Of a DNA stretch of 64,000 nt, positions 42,153 through 50,730 are shown one piece after another. Under the pieces are notes generated by a model. The model saw only the letters and a list, made by a program, of their open reading frames with translations, searched no databases and was not told the origin of the DNA. Within the stretch, counting starts at the first letter, position 1; each line of letters begins with the position of its first letter. A program made the translations under genes and the position numbers. The DNA lies in assembly GCA_046292445.1 (NCBI GenBank), contig JBKBQT010000005.1, forward strand, positions 91,781 through 155,780, read 5' to 3'. Source of the stretch: CALIZF01 sp046292445. Lineage in GTDB: Bacteria > Pseudomonadota > Alphaproteobacteria > Rhodobacterales > Rhodobacteraceae.

Positions 42153-42680
42153 TCAGAGGCCGAGCACCGTCACGTTGAGGTTCTGATACATGCCCCAGAG
42201 CGCGGTGAAGAAAATGGCAACCATGCCGATCGCCTGCACCGCCCGCCGCTGCGCCCGAAGCCGCCGGTAAAGCGCCTCGCCCCCGGAAGCCTGCGCCAGC
42301 ACCGCCCGCGCGGTGCGCATCGACAGCGCGCCGACCAGCGTCATCGGCAAGGCGAGCAGAAACACCGCCTGGCAGAACTCCACGTCGTAGACGAAACCGA
42401 GCACGCCGAGCGCGGTCAGCAGGAATGCCGTCAGCCCGGTCAGCCACAGCCCCGCCACATCGCCGATATAGGCCAGCCGGCGGGCATTGATCCGGGCGAG
42501 CGCGGCAACATCCTCGGCGGCCGCCCCGCCCTTGCGCCGCGCGCGCAGCACGAGGTCCCAGGGCACGCCCATGACGTAATGCGATGCCGACGACCACAGC
42601 ACCGCCAGCGCGATCCAGAACCACAGGTTCGAGAACGACCGCATGTCGATGAGTTCAAAGATCGTCTCGTACCACTGCAC
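42153..42680 (-). CDS. Small integral membrane protein of unknown function
   Basis: 175 residues with about four membrane segments (FWIALAVLWSSASHYVMG, LWLTGLTAFLLTALGVLGF, AVFLLALPMTLVGALSM and AIGMVAIFFTALWGMY). From memory, related proteins in Rhodobacterales carry the uninformative database label component of SufBCD complex; I cannot verify this and there are no suf genes in the window. It follows mfd on the same strand (21 bases) and may be co-transcribed. Function unknown. Confidence 0.75.
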   Translation of the reverse strand: MQWYETIFELIDMRSFSNLWFWIALAVLWSSASHYVMGVPWDLVLRARRKGGAAAEDVAALARINARRLAYIGDVAGLWLTGLTAFLLTALGVLGFVYDVEFCQAVFLLALPMTLVGALSMRTARAVLAQASGGEALYRRLRAQRRAVQAIGMVAIFFTALWGMYQNLNVTVLGL

Positions 42681-42781
42681 GCCCGTGCCGTCCCCCGCTG
42701 CGCGCCGCCCCGCCGACCCGCCTTGAGGCCCGCCTCAAAGCATGCGACGGATGGACTGGCAAGCCTTTACGGAACCCCGCC

Positions 42782-43780
42782 ATGCCGACCCTGCGCCCGC
42801 CCTTCCCCGCCACCCGCCTGCGCCGCCTGCGCCGAACGCCCGGCTTGCGCGATCTGGTGCAGGAAACGCGGCTGTCGGTGAAGGATCTGATCTGGCCGGT
42901 GTTCCTGCGCGACGGCAGCGGGGTCGAGGAACCGGTGCCCTCGATGCCGGGCGTCGCGCGCCTGTCGATCGACCGCGTGCTGCGCGCGGCCGAGGATGCC
43001 GCGCGGCTCGGCATTCCCGCGATCTGCCTCTTTCCCTTCACCGATCCCGCGCGGCGCACCGAAGGCTGCGAAGAGGCCTGGAACCCGGACAACCTGACCA
43101 ACCGCACGATCCGCGCGCTCAAGCGCGAGGTGCCCGAACTTGCCGTGATGACCGATGTGGCGCTCGATCCCTACAACAGCAACGGGCACGACGGGCTGGT
43201 GCGGGACGGCGTCATCCTCAACGACGAGTCGGTCGAGGCGCTCGTGCGCATGGCGTTGGCGCAGGCCGAGGCGGGGGCCGACATCCTCGGCCCCTCCGAC
43301 ATGATGGACGGGCGCATCGGCGCGATGCGCAGCGCGCTCGAGGCGGGCGGGCACCGCGATGTCGCCATCCTCAGCTATGCGGCCAAGTTCGCCAGCGCCT
43401 TCTACGGCCCCTTCCGCGATGCAGTGGGCGCCTCGGGCCGGCTCGTGGGCGACAAGAAGACCTACCAGATCAACCCCGGCAATGCCGACGAGGCGCTCGC
43501 CTGCGTCGCGCGCGACCTTGCCGAGGGGGCGGACATGGTGATGGTCAAGCCGGGCATGCCCTATCTCGACCTCTGCATCCGGGTAAAGCGCGACTTCGCC
43601 GTGCCGACCTTTGCCTATCAGGTCTCCGGCGAATATGCGATGATCCGCGCGGCGGCACTGAACGGCTGGATCGACGGCGACCGCGCGATGCTCGAAAGCC
43701 TCGCCGGGTTCAAGCGGGCGGGCTGCGACGGGGTGCTGACCTATTTCGCCCCGGCGGCGGCGCGGGCACTCGCCGGCTGA
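42782..43780 (+). CDS. hemB: Delta-aminolevulinic acid dehydratase (porphobilinogen synthase)
   Basis: 332 residues. It condenses two 5-aminolevulinate molecules to porphobilinogen for heme and bacteriochlorophyll. Both active-site lysines are present: Lys202 (AAKFASAFYGPF) and Lys256 (VMVKPGMPYL). The metal switch region DVALDPYNSNGHDG has Asp where Zn enzymes have Cys, so this is the Mg-dependent, Zn-independent type. Normal length. It begins a + strand stretch divergent from the small membrane protein. Confidence 0.97.
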   Translation: MPTLRPPFPATRLRRLRRTPGLRDLVQETRLSVKDLIWPVFLRDGSGVEEPVPSMPGVARLSIDRVLRAAEDAARLGIPAICLFPFTDPARRTEGCEEAWNPDNLTNRTIRALKREVPELAVMTDVALDPYNSNGHDGLVRDGVILNDESVEALVRMALAQAEAGADILGPSDMMDGRIGAMRSALEAGGHRDVAILSYAAKFASAFYGPFRDAVGASGRLVGDKKTYQINPGNADEALACVARDLAEGADMVMVKPGMPYLDLCIRVKRDFAVPTFAYQVSGEYAMIRAAALNGWIDGDRAMLESLAGFKRAGCDGVLTYFAPAAARALAG

Positions 43781-43856
43781 CCCTCCCGCGGCTGGCCGCG
43801 GCCCGCCCGATCCTGCCCCGATCCCGGCGAAGTGTCGCCGCAGCCCCGCAGATCGG

Positions 43857-43885
43857 GTGACAGGTCACCGCAATTCCGCTATATC
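43857..43885 (+). promoter_or_regulatory. Candidate promoter of the SYLF gene
   Basis: GTGACA (43857-43862, five of six matches to TTGACA) and TATATC (43880-43885) have 17-base spacing. The -35 lies in an inverted repeat GGTGAC-AG-GTCACC (43856-43869) that could bind a regulator. The -10 is about 52 bases before the start codon. Confidence 0.5.
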
Positions 43886-43936
43886 TTGGGCAGCCGGGCA
43901 ACCAGACCCGACACCTTGGCAGAGCAGGACCGCAGC

Positions 43937-44530
43937 ATGACCGCCCCCATCCTCCATCATCCCAGCCCGCAGCCCGCAGCGACTTGCCGCTCGCGGCGCA
44001 CCTTCCTCGTCCTCTCCGCCGGCGCGGCCCTCTCGGCCTGCGCGAACGGCGTCGGATCGAGCGGCGGCGCGACCATCGACGCCCGCGTCGATGCGACGCG
44101 CAACTTCCTGTTCTCCCGCTATCCCGGCACGCGCGAGCTGGCGCAGAAGGCGCAAGGCATCCTCTGGATGCCGCTGGTGACCGAGGCCGGGCTCTGGGTC
44201 GGCGGTGGCTACGGCCGCGGCGCGCTGCGCATCAACGACGTGACGGTGGACTATTACTCCGCCACCCGCGCCACGATCGGCCTGCAGATCGGCGCACAGC
44301 AATACGCCCATGCCCTGTTCTTCATGACCGAGGCAGCTCTGGGCGATTTCCGTGCCTCGGACGGCTGGGCCGCCGGCGCCGATGCGCGCTATGCCCTGCC
44401 GAACGAAGGCGCCAGCATAGGCCGCGCGACCACCGAGACAGCACCCGTCATCGCACTCGTCTTCGGCCAGTCCGGCCTCATCGCCGGCGTGACGCTGGCC
44501 GGGATCAAGTATACCCGGATCATTCCCTGA
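43937..44530 (+). CDS. SYLF/YSC84-domain lipoprotein
   Basis: 197 residues. A Tat-like signal (RSRRTFLVLSAGAALSAC) ends in a lipobox, so it is predicted to be a periplasmic lipoprotein. The rest fits the SYLF (lipid-binding) domain: GILWMPLVTEAGLWVGGGYGRGAL, ATIGLQIGAQQYAHALFFM and APVIALVFGQSGLIAGVTLAGIKYT. In eukaryotes SYLF domains bind phosphoinositides; in bacteria the role is unknown. It is preceded by a promoter-like region. The last part of the gene leads into a repeat-rich region. Confidence 0.87.
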   Translation: MTAPILHHPSPQPAATCRSRRTFLVLSAGAALSACANGVGSSGGATIDARVDATRNFLFSRYPGTRELAQKAQGILWMPLVTEAGLWVGGGYGRGALRINDVTVDYYSATRATIGLQIGAQQYAHALFFMTEAALGDFRASDGWAAGADARYALPNEGASIGRATTETAPVIALVFGQSGLIAGVTLAGIKYTRIIP

Positions 44531-44567
44531 TCGACGCTGACCCAGCGGCCGCGAGCGCCCTGCCTGC

Positions 44568-44607
44568 GGGAGCCTCCGGCGGGGATATTTGGGCCAGCCT
44601 GAAGCCC
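44568..44607 (+). repeat. Dispersed GGCGGGGATATTTGGGCC element, copy 3
   Basis: 40 bases matching copies 2 and 4 exactly over the shared length. It follows the SYLF gene by 37 bases and reads in its direction. Within it, GGAG-C-CTCC and GGGC-CAGCCTGAA-GCCC can form two small hairpins in RNA. Confidence 0.92.
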
Positions 44608-44800
44608 GTTCAGCTTTTCTTAACCCTGCGCGGCCATCCTGCACGTACGGTACAGGCGGGGACGCCGATGACCGTCCAGACTGAAGCGTGGCACCCCGTC
44701 TCCCCGTCAAACCATCGACGCCCGCGGCGGGGTGCCCATCGCCGCCAGGAGAGGCGCAGGCCGCGCGTCACGGCGCGCCGCTGCGCCCCTGCGCGGACAA

Positions 44801-44841
44801 GGGGCTTCAGGCTGGCCCAAATATCCCCGCCGGAGGCTCCC
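44801..44841 (-). repeat. Dispersed GGCGGGGATATTTGGGCC element, copy 4
   Basis: 41 bases, identical on the minus strand to copy 2 and to copy 3 over 40 bases. It follows the beta-hydroxyacid dehydrogenase gene by 43 bases, reading with that gene, and is inverted relative to copy 3. Confidence 0.92.
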
Positions 44842-44884
44842 GCAACCGGGTGCGGGCGCAACGGCGGGTCACGGCGCCGCCGGC

Positions 44885-45766
44885 TCAGCCCCGCGGCGCG
44901 AAGGCGCGCAGGCGGCGGATCAGCGACGACGTGTCCCAGCGGCCCCCGCCCATCGCCTGCACGTCCTTGTAGAACTGGTCGATCAGCGCCGTCGCCGGCA
45001 GCGGTGCGCCGATCTCGTCGGCCGTCTCGAGGCAGATCCCGAGATCCTTGCGCATCCAGTCCACCGCAAAGCCGAAGTCGAACCGGTCCTCGAGCATGCT
45101 CACATGCCGGTTGGCCATCTGCCATGACCCTGCAGCGCCCTGGCTGATGACCTCGACCACCGCCTTGCCGTCGAGCCCCGCCCTTTCGCCGAAATGCAGG
45201 GCCTCGGCGAGGCCCTGCATGAGGCCCGCGATGGCGATCTGGTTCATCATCTTGGCAATCTGCCCCGCGCCCGAGGGGCCGAGCAGGCGGCAGATGCGCG
45301 CATAGGCGGCCATCACCGGCTCGGCAGCGGCAAAATGCCCCGGATCGCCGCCGCACATGATGCTGAGCGCGCCGTTTTCCGCGCCGGCCTGCCCGCCCGA
45401 TACCGGGGCATCGACATAGCCGAGGCCGCGCGCAGCGGCGGCGGCGGCAAGCTCGCGCGTCACGCGGGCCGATACCGTGGTGTGATCGACAAAGACCGCC
45501 CCCGGCGCCATGCCGGCAAACGCGCCCGCATCACCGAGGCAGACCGCGCGCAGATCGTCGTCGTTGCCGACGCAGGCCATCACGAACGCCGCCCCCGCCG
45601 CCGCCGCCGCCGGCGTCGGTGCCGCGGCGCCCCCGTGCTGCGCGGTCCAGGCCGCGGCGCGGGCGGCGGTGCGGTTGTAGACGGTTACCTCATGCCCCAC
45701 CCGCGCAAGATGGCCCGCCATCGGAAAGCCCATCACCCCGAGCCCGAGAAACGCCACCCTTGCCAT
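44885..45766 (-). CDS. NAD(P)-dependent beta-hydroxyacid dehydrogenase
   Basis: 293 residues of the 3-hydroxyisobutyrate / tartronate semialdehyde reductase family. The GLGVMGFPMAGHL Rossmann motif is at 7-19, NRT binds the cofactor phosphate region, VDAPVSGGQAGAENGALSIMCGG is the substrate block, and GAGQIAKMMNQIAIAG carries the catalytic lysine. NRT after the second strand suggests NADPH acceptance. The exact substrate (glyoxylate-related, 3-hydroxyisobutyrate or another) cannot be read off. Convergent with the SYLF gene and divergent from the penicillin acylase gene. Confidence 0.88.
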   Translation of the reverse strand: MARVAFLGLGVMGFPMAGHLARVGHEVTVYNRTAARAAAWTAQHGGAAAPTPAAAAAGAAFVMACVGNDDDLRAVCLGDAGAFAGMAPGAVFVDHTTVSARVTRELAAAAAARGLGYVDAPVSGGQAGAENGALSIMCGGDPGHFAAAEPVMAAYARICRLLGPSGAGQIAKMMNQIAIAGLMQGLAEALHFGERAGLDGKAVVEVISQGAAGSWQMANRHVSMLEDRFDFGFAVDWMRKDLGICLETADEIGAPLPATALIDQFYKDVQAMGGGRWDTSSLIRRLRAFAPRG

Positions 45767-45841
45767 CGCCTTCCCTCCGTCCCTGCCATCCGATAGGCTT
45801 GCGGGACGAAACAGGGATCGCCGCGCGAGGTCAATGGGCGC

Positions 45842-48310
45842 ATGGGTGTCGTCTTCCGCTGGCTGTTGCGCATCTTTACCGGGCTGGTCGTGGTTGCGGC
45901 ACTGGCGGTCGGGTTTCTCTACCATGTCCTGTCGCGGTCGATCCCGGATTACGACGCGACGCTGCAGGTCGCAGGCCTGACCGCGCCGGTCGAGATCGTG
46001 CGCAGTGCGGCCAATGTGCCGCATATCTTCGGCGCGACGGATGGGGACGTCTTTTTCGGTCTCGGCTTTGCCCATGCGCAGGACCGCCTCTGGCAGATGA
46101 CGCTGCTGCGGCGGACCGCGCAGGGCCGGCTGTCGGAGGTTTTCGGCGCGCGAACAGCCAAGATCGACGAGCTGATCCGCCGGCTCGACCTCTATGGCGC
46201 CGCGATCGATTCCGTCCCGGCGCAGGACGAGCGAACCCGCGCCGCGCTCGAGGCCTATGCGGCCGGGGTGAACGCCTGGATCGCCGAGGTCAATGCCGGG
46301 GCGCGCGGGCGCGGGGCGCCGGAATTCTTCGTCTTTCCCCCCGATATCGCCGTCTGGCAACCGGCCGATTCCCTCGCGATCATCAAGCTGATGGGGCTGC
46401 AGCTTTCGGCCCATCTCGAGGCCGAGGTGCTGCGCGCGCGCGTGTCGCTCCTGCTCGGGCCCGAGCGGGTGCGCGACATCCTGCCCGACGATCCGTCGCA
46501 GGGCATCGCGGCGCTGCCCGATTACGCCAGCCTCTTTCCGGGGCTGGCGCCGTCGCAGGCCGCGCTCGATGTGTCGCGCGATCCGCTCTCGCCCTTTCCG
46601 CGCCTGCCCTTCGCGGGGGCCTCGAACGCCTGGGCGGCCGCGCCGTTCCGGTCGGCGGCGGGGGGCACGCTGCTGGCGAACGATCCGCACCTGGGGTTCA
46701 CCGCCCCGGCGATCTGGTATCTCGCGCGGCTCGAACTGACGACGGGGGGCGTGATCGGCGGCACCATCCCCGGCATGCCGGCGATGCTCGTCGGGCGGTC
46801 GGAGGCGCTCGGCTGGGGCCTGACGTCGAGTTACCTCGACGATCAGGACGTGATGATCGAACGGGTCAACCCGGACAACCCCGAGCAATACCTCACTCCC
46901 GAAGGCTGGAAGCCGTTCCGGACCCGCCGGTCGATCCTGACCGTGGACGGGGCCGAGCCGCTGACGCTGACCCTGCGCTGGACCGAGAACGGGCCGGTCC
47001 TGCCGGGCACGCATTACGACCTTGCGAGCGTCACGCCGCAGGGCCATGTCGCCGCCATCGCCTGGACGCTGCTCGACCGCGCCGACACGTCGATGTCGGC
47101 CGCGCTCGGGATCATGGCGGCGGGCAGCGTCGAGGCGGGGATCGCGGCCGGCGAAGGCTTCATCGGGCCGAGCCAGAACCTGTTCCTTGCCGACCGCGAG
47201 GGGATCGCGATGGTCACCATCGGCCGCATGCCGCGGCGCGATCCGCGCCACATGACCGAGGGGCGCCTGCCCAGCCCCGGCTGGGTCGCCGAGAACCGCT
47301 GGCAGGGGATGTTCGAGTATGCCGAGAACCCGCTGGTGCGCGATCCCGCCAGCGGCATCATCGGCAACACCAACAACAAGACCGTCGAGCGGCCCTTTCC
47401 CGCCCATGTCAGCCACCTGTGGGGCGATGCGACACGCATCCAGCGCTGGCTGCGGCTGATGCGGGCGCGCGACATCCACACGCGCGAAAGCTTCATCGAG
47501 GCGCAGCTCGACACGGTCAGCCCCGCCGCGCGCACGCTTCTGCCGCTGATCGGGGCCGAGCTGTGGTTCACCGGCGAGGCGGCGCCGACCGGCACCGCCG
47601 AGCGGCGCCGCCAGCAGGCGCTGGCGCTGCTCGCGGCCTGGAACGGCGAGATGAGCGAGCATCTGCCCGAGCCGCTGATCTACAAGGCCTGGCTGCGGGC
47701 GCTGAACGACCGGCTCATCCGCGACGAGCTGGGGCCGCTGGCCGACAGCTTCAACCATCCCGATCCGGTCTTTGTCGAACGGGTGTTCCGCAACACCGAC
47801 GGCGCCGGGGCATGGTGCGACGTGGTGCAGTCGGCCGATACGGAGACCTGTCCCGAGATCGCGCGCCTCGCGCTCGACGATGCGCTGGTCTGGCTGGTCG
47901 AGCGCTATGGCACCACGATCGAAAGCTGGCGCTGGGGCGATGCGCATCAGGCGACGCATGACCACACGGTGCTCGGCACGATCCCGGTGCTACGGCATGT
48001 GGTGAACATCCGGCAATCCACCTCGGGGGGGGATCATACGCTCTTGCGCGGGCGGACCAGCGGCGTCGATCCCGATCCGTTCCAGAACGTGCATGGCGCC
48101 GGCTATCGCGGCGTCTATGACTTCGCCGATCCCGACAGTTCGGTGTTCATCCTGTCCACCGGGCAATCGGGCCATCCGCTCAGCCGGCACTACGACGATC
48201 TCGGGGTGCTCTGGCGCCGGGGGGAATATATCCCGATGTCGCTCGACCCCGGCCTTGCCCGGGCGGGGGCGGTGGGCGTCACGACGCTGCTGCCGCGCGA
48301 GGCGCCCTGA
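45842..48310 (+). CDS. Penicillin acylase family N-terminal nucleophile hydrolase
   Basis: 822 residues. It begins with a membrane-anchor-like segment (WLLRIFTGLVVVAALAVGFLYHV) and continues as a typical penicillin acylase: alpha-subunit, spacer, and an autocatalytic Ser261 in AGASNAWA that would become the beta-subunit N-terminus. Asn in FIGPSQNLFL and the NTNNK motif (NIIGNTNNK-like) fit the active site. Homologues include quorum-quenching AHL acylases; substrate cannot be assigned. It is divergent from the beta-hydroxyacid dehydrogenase gene. Confidence 0.92.
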   Translation: MGVVFRWLLRIFTGLVVVAALAVGFLYHVLSRSIPDYDATLQVAGLTAPVEIVRSAANVPHIFGATDGDVFFGLGFAHAQDRLWQMTLLRRTAQGRLSEVFGARTAKIDELIRRLDLYGAAIDSVPAQDERTRAALEAYAAGVNAWIAEVNAGARGRGAPEFFVFPPDIAVWQPADSLAIIKLMGLQLSAHLEAEVLRARVSLLLGPERVRDILPDDPSQGIAALPDYASLFPGLAPSQAALDVSRDPLSPFPRLPFAGASNAWAAAPFRSAAGGTLLANDPHLGFTAPAIWYLARLELTTGGVIGGTIPGMPAMLVGRSEALGWGLTSSYLDDQDVMIERVNPDNPEQYLTPEGWKPFRTRRSILTVDGAEPLTLTLRWTENGPVLPGTHYDLASVTPQGHVAAIAWTLLDRADTSMSAALGIMAAGSVEAGIAAGEGFIGPSQNLFLADREGIAMVTIGRMPRRDPRHMTEGRLPSPGWVAENRWQGMFEYAENPLVRDPASGIIGNTNNKTVERPFPAHVSHLWGDATRIQRWLRLMRARDIHTRESFIEAQLDTVSPAARTLLPLIGAELWFTGEAAPTGTAERRRQQALALLAAWNGEMSEHLPEPLIYKAWLRALNDRLIRDELGPLADSFNHPDPVFVERVFRNTDGAGAWCDVVQSADTETCPEIARLALDDALVWLVERYGTTIESWRWGDAHQATHDHTVLGTIPVLRHVVNIRQSTSGGDHTLLRGRTSGVDPDPFQNVHGAGYRGVYDFADPDSSVFILSTGQSGHPLSRHYDDLGVLWRRGEYIPMSLDPGLARAGAVGVTTLLPREAP

Positions 48311-48427
48311 AGAGGCCCGCCACGCGGCGCGCCGCACGGGCCGGGTTGACGCGGCGCGGCGCCATGTCACCTATGGGCGGGCCGGGCTGCGAAAGACAGC
48401 CGCAAGCGATGACGGGGGGATGGACCG

Positions 48428-49285
48428 ATGGCGGGCGACTTCGACGCCTGGGTGGGGCGTGTCGAGACGGCCGAGGATGTGATCTCGGCCGCGCAGGCGC
48501 GCAGGCTCGCCGCGACGCTGGATGCGGCCTCGGCGACGCCGCTGGGCGATCTGGTCGAGGGGGCGGCGGTGCCGCCGCTCTGGCACTGGATCGGGTTCCT
48601 GACCGAAGTGCCCCTGGCGGGCCTCGGCCCCGACGGCCATCCGGCGCGCGGCGGCTTCCTGCCGCCGGTGCCGCTGGAACGGCGGATGTGGGCCGGCGGG
48701 CGCGTGACCTTCCACGATGCGCCGCTGCGCCTAGGCGCGGCGATGAACCGGCGTTCGGAAATCCTGAAGGTAGCGGAAAAGACCGGCGGCGCGGGGCGGA
48801 TGGTGTTCGTCACCGTCGCGCACCGCCTGACCGGCCCCGAGGGGCTGGCCGTGACCGAGGAGCAGGACATCGTCTATATCGCGATGCCCGAAACCTTCGC
48901 GCCGCCCCCGCCGGTGCCGGCCCCGGCGGCGCCGGTCTGGGCCGAGGACGTGCCGATCGACACCGTGCGGCTCTATCGCTATTCGGCCTGCACGTTCAAC
49001 GGCCACCGCATCCACTACGACCTCGCCTATGCGACGGAAGTCGAGAAATACCCCGGCCTCGTCGTGCACGGCCCGCTGCAGGCGACGCTGATGCTCGAGG
49101 CCGCGCGGCGGCACGGCGGCGGGCGGACGCCGCGGACGTTCAGCTATCGGGGTGTCCGGCCGGTCTTTCATTTCGACCGGCTTGCCGTGATGGCCGAGGC
49201 CGAGGGCGACGGGGTTCAGCCGGTCTGCACCGTCACCGGCGAGGGGTATGTCGGCATGCAGGGGCGCGTCGGCTGGGCCGGCTGA
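48428..49285 (+). CDS. Mesaconyl-C4-CoA hydratase-like protein (FAS1-type dehydratase / MaoC)
   Basis: 285 residues. An N-terminal dehydratase-like half and a C-terminal hot-dog half (VRLYRYSACTFNGHRIHYDLAYATEVEKYPGLVVHGPL) are characteristic of mesaconyl-C4-CoA hydratase (Meh), which makes citramalyl-CoA, and of HTD2-like dehydratases. HRIHYD carries the catalytic His and Asp. The following gene is a CoA transferase of the length of mesaconyl-CoA C1-C4 transferase, and the pair occurs together in the Chloroflexus 3-hydroxypropionate bicycle. Role by context is inference. Confidence 0.75.
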   Translation: MAGDFDAWVGRVETAEDVISAAQARRLAATLDAASATPLGDLVEGAAVPPLWHWIGFLTEVPLAGLGPDGHPARGGFLPPVPLERRMWAGGRVTFHDAPLRLGAAMNRRSEILKVAEKTGGAGRMVFVTVAHRLTGPEGLAVTEEQDIVYIAMPETFAPPPPVPAPAAPVWAEDVPIDTVRLYRYSACTFNGHRIHYDLAYATEVEKYPGLVVHGPLQATLMLEAARRHGGGRTPRTFSYRGVRPVFHFDRLAVMAEAEGDGVQPVCTVTGEGYVGMQGRVGWAG

Positions 49286-49295
49286 GGGGGGAATG

Positions 49296-50513
49296 ATGGC
49301 GGGTATCCTGAACGGCCTTCGCGTTGTCGAGGGCTCGGCCTTCGTGGCCGTGCCGCTGGCGGGGCTGACGCTGGCGCAGATGGGCGCCGATGTGATCCGG
49401 TTCGACCGGATCCAGGGCGGGCTCGATGCGCATCGCTGGCCGGTGACGGCGGACGGCACGAGCCTTTTCTGGGCCGGGTTGAACAAGGGCAAGCGCAGCC
49501 TGGCCGTCGATCTGTCGCATCCCGAGGGGCAGGAGATCGTGGCGGCGCTCATCACCGCGCCGGGGCCGGATGCGGGGCTGTTCCTGACCAACCTCAGGGT
49601 GCGCGGCTGGATGGACTATCCCGCCCTGTCGGCCCGTCGGCCCGACCTCATCATGGTCAGCCTCACGGGCACGCGGCGGGGCGAGCCGGCGGTGGATTAC
49701 ACGATCAACCCCGCGCTCGGCTTTCCGATGGCGACCGGGCCCGAAGGCTCGGCCGAACCGGTGGCCCATGTGCTGCCGGCCTGGGACTGCATCGCCGGGC
49801 AGATGGTGGCGAATACCGCGCTGGCGGCCGAGCGGCACCGCCTGCGCAGCGGGCAGGGGCAGCTGTGCGAACTGAGCCTCAAGGATGTGGCGGCGGGCAT
49901 GCTCGGGCATCTGGGGATCGTCGGCGAGGTGCTGGTCAACGGGGTGGACCGGCCCAAGGCGGGCAATGCGCTCTACGGTGCCTTCGGGCAGGATTTCGTC
50001 ACCCGCGACGGGCGGCGGATCATGGTGATCGGGCTTACCGACCGGCAATGGCGCGGGCTGGTGGCGGTGATGGGGCTCGAGTCGGCGATGGCGGCGCTGG
50101 CCGCGCGCGAGGGGCGCGACCTGCGGCGCGAGGGCGACCGCTGGCTTGCCCGGGCCGAGATCGCCGCCCTGATGGCCCCCTGGATCGCCGCGCGCGATCT
50201 GGCCGAGATCGCGGCGCGCTTCGATGCCGCCGGCCTCACATGGTCGGTGTTCCGCAGCTTTGCCGAGGCGGTGCGGGGCGATGCCGACCTGTCGCCCGAC
50301 AACCCGATGGTGGCGATGGTCGATCACCCGGGCATCGGGCCGCTGCCGACCCCGGGCAGCCCGGTGAGCTTCGGCGCCGTCCCGCGCGTGCCGCCGGGAC
50401 CGGCGCCGCGGCTGGGCGAGCACAGCGAGGCGATCCTCGCGGATGTGCTCGGCCTTGGCTCGGGTGCGATCGGTCGGCTGGTCGATGCCGGGGTGGTCGC
50501 CGTCGCGCGCTGA
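49296..50513 (+). CDS. CaiB/BaiF-family CoA transferase, probable mesaconyl-CoA C1-C4 CoA transferase
   Basis: 405 residues, class III CoA transferase. GLRVVEGSAFVAVPLAGLTLAQMGADVIRFD is the N-terminal family block, and Asp in LPAWDCIAGQ is the expected catalytic residue. Mesaconyl-CoA C1-C4 CoA transferase (2-methylfumaryl-CoA isomerase) is about 405 residues and is paired with the preceding hydratase, which supports the assignment. ATG at 49293 is also open; GAGGGGGG ahead of 49296 favours this start. It follows the hydratase gene by 10 bases and is likely co-transcribed. Confidence 0.75.
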   Translation: MAGILNGLRVVEGSAFVAVPLAGLTLAQMGADVIRFDRIQGGLDAHRWPVTADGTSLFWAGLNKGKRSLAVDLSHPEGQEIVAALITAPGPDAGLFLTNLRVRGWMDYPALSARRPDLIMVSLTGTRRGEPAVDYTINPALGFPMATGPEGSAEPVAHVLPAWDCIAGQMVANTALAAERHRLRSGQGQLCELSLKDVAAGMLGHLGIVGEVLVNGVDRPKAGNALYGAFGQDFVTRDGRRIMVIGLTDRQWRGLVAVMGLESAMAALAAREGRDLRREGDRWLARAEIAALMAPWIAARDLAEIAARFDAAGLTWSVFRSFAEAVRGDADLSPDNPMVAMVDHPGIGPLPTPGSPVSFGAVPRVPPGPAPRLGEHSEAILADVLGLGSGAIGRLVDAGVVAVAR

Positions 50514-50657
50514 TACCGGCGGTTCGGAAACAGGCCGTTTCCGCAGGCGGGGTCGATCGGCCGGCCTCGCCCATGCCATGCTGCCCCATCGCTACGGTCA
50601 TGCGGCCCCGTTCCCGCGACCCCGACGGCAGAAGCGCCGGCCCTTCATTCCGGCGGG

Positions 50658-50683
50658 CGGGGGCGGCCGCAAGGCTGCCCCCG
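50658..50683 (-). terminator. GNRA-loop hairpin downstream of hflX
   Basis: On the plus strand, CGGGGGCGGCC is followed by a GCAA loop (GNRA-type) and GGCTGCCCCCG, 10 of 11 bases pairing. It lies about 48 bases past the hflX stop on the minus strand. No U-tract. Possible terminator of hfq-hflX. Confidence 0.45.
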
Positions 50684-50730
50684 CAACGATCCTGCGCACC
50701 GGCCGGGCATCCGGCGCGCGCGCCGCGCCG

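Larger units (their letters stand above)
44531..44884. other. Intergenic region with inverted pair of dispersed elements
   Basis: 354 bases between convergent genes. Copy 3 (44568-44607, plus) and copy 4 (44801-44841, minus) are a near-perfect 40-bp inverted pair enclosing 193 bases. Inside is another inverted repeat, GGCACCCCG/CGGGGTGCC, about 44692-44740. An open frame here is arginine-rich and not credible. Each outer copy lies 37-43 bases downstream of a gene's stop, oriented with that gene's transcription. It may form a large stem and stop both transcripts. Confidence 0.75.

Noticed and set aside
44608..44800. A gene between the inverted element copies
   Set aside because: The only open frame is Arg-rich and runs into the neighbouring gene in a shadow frame.
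45842..48310. Penicillin acylase homologue as an AHL acylase paired with the LuxR solo
   Set aside because: The two genes are over 40 kb apart and there is no luxI; the family has many other substrates.
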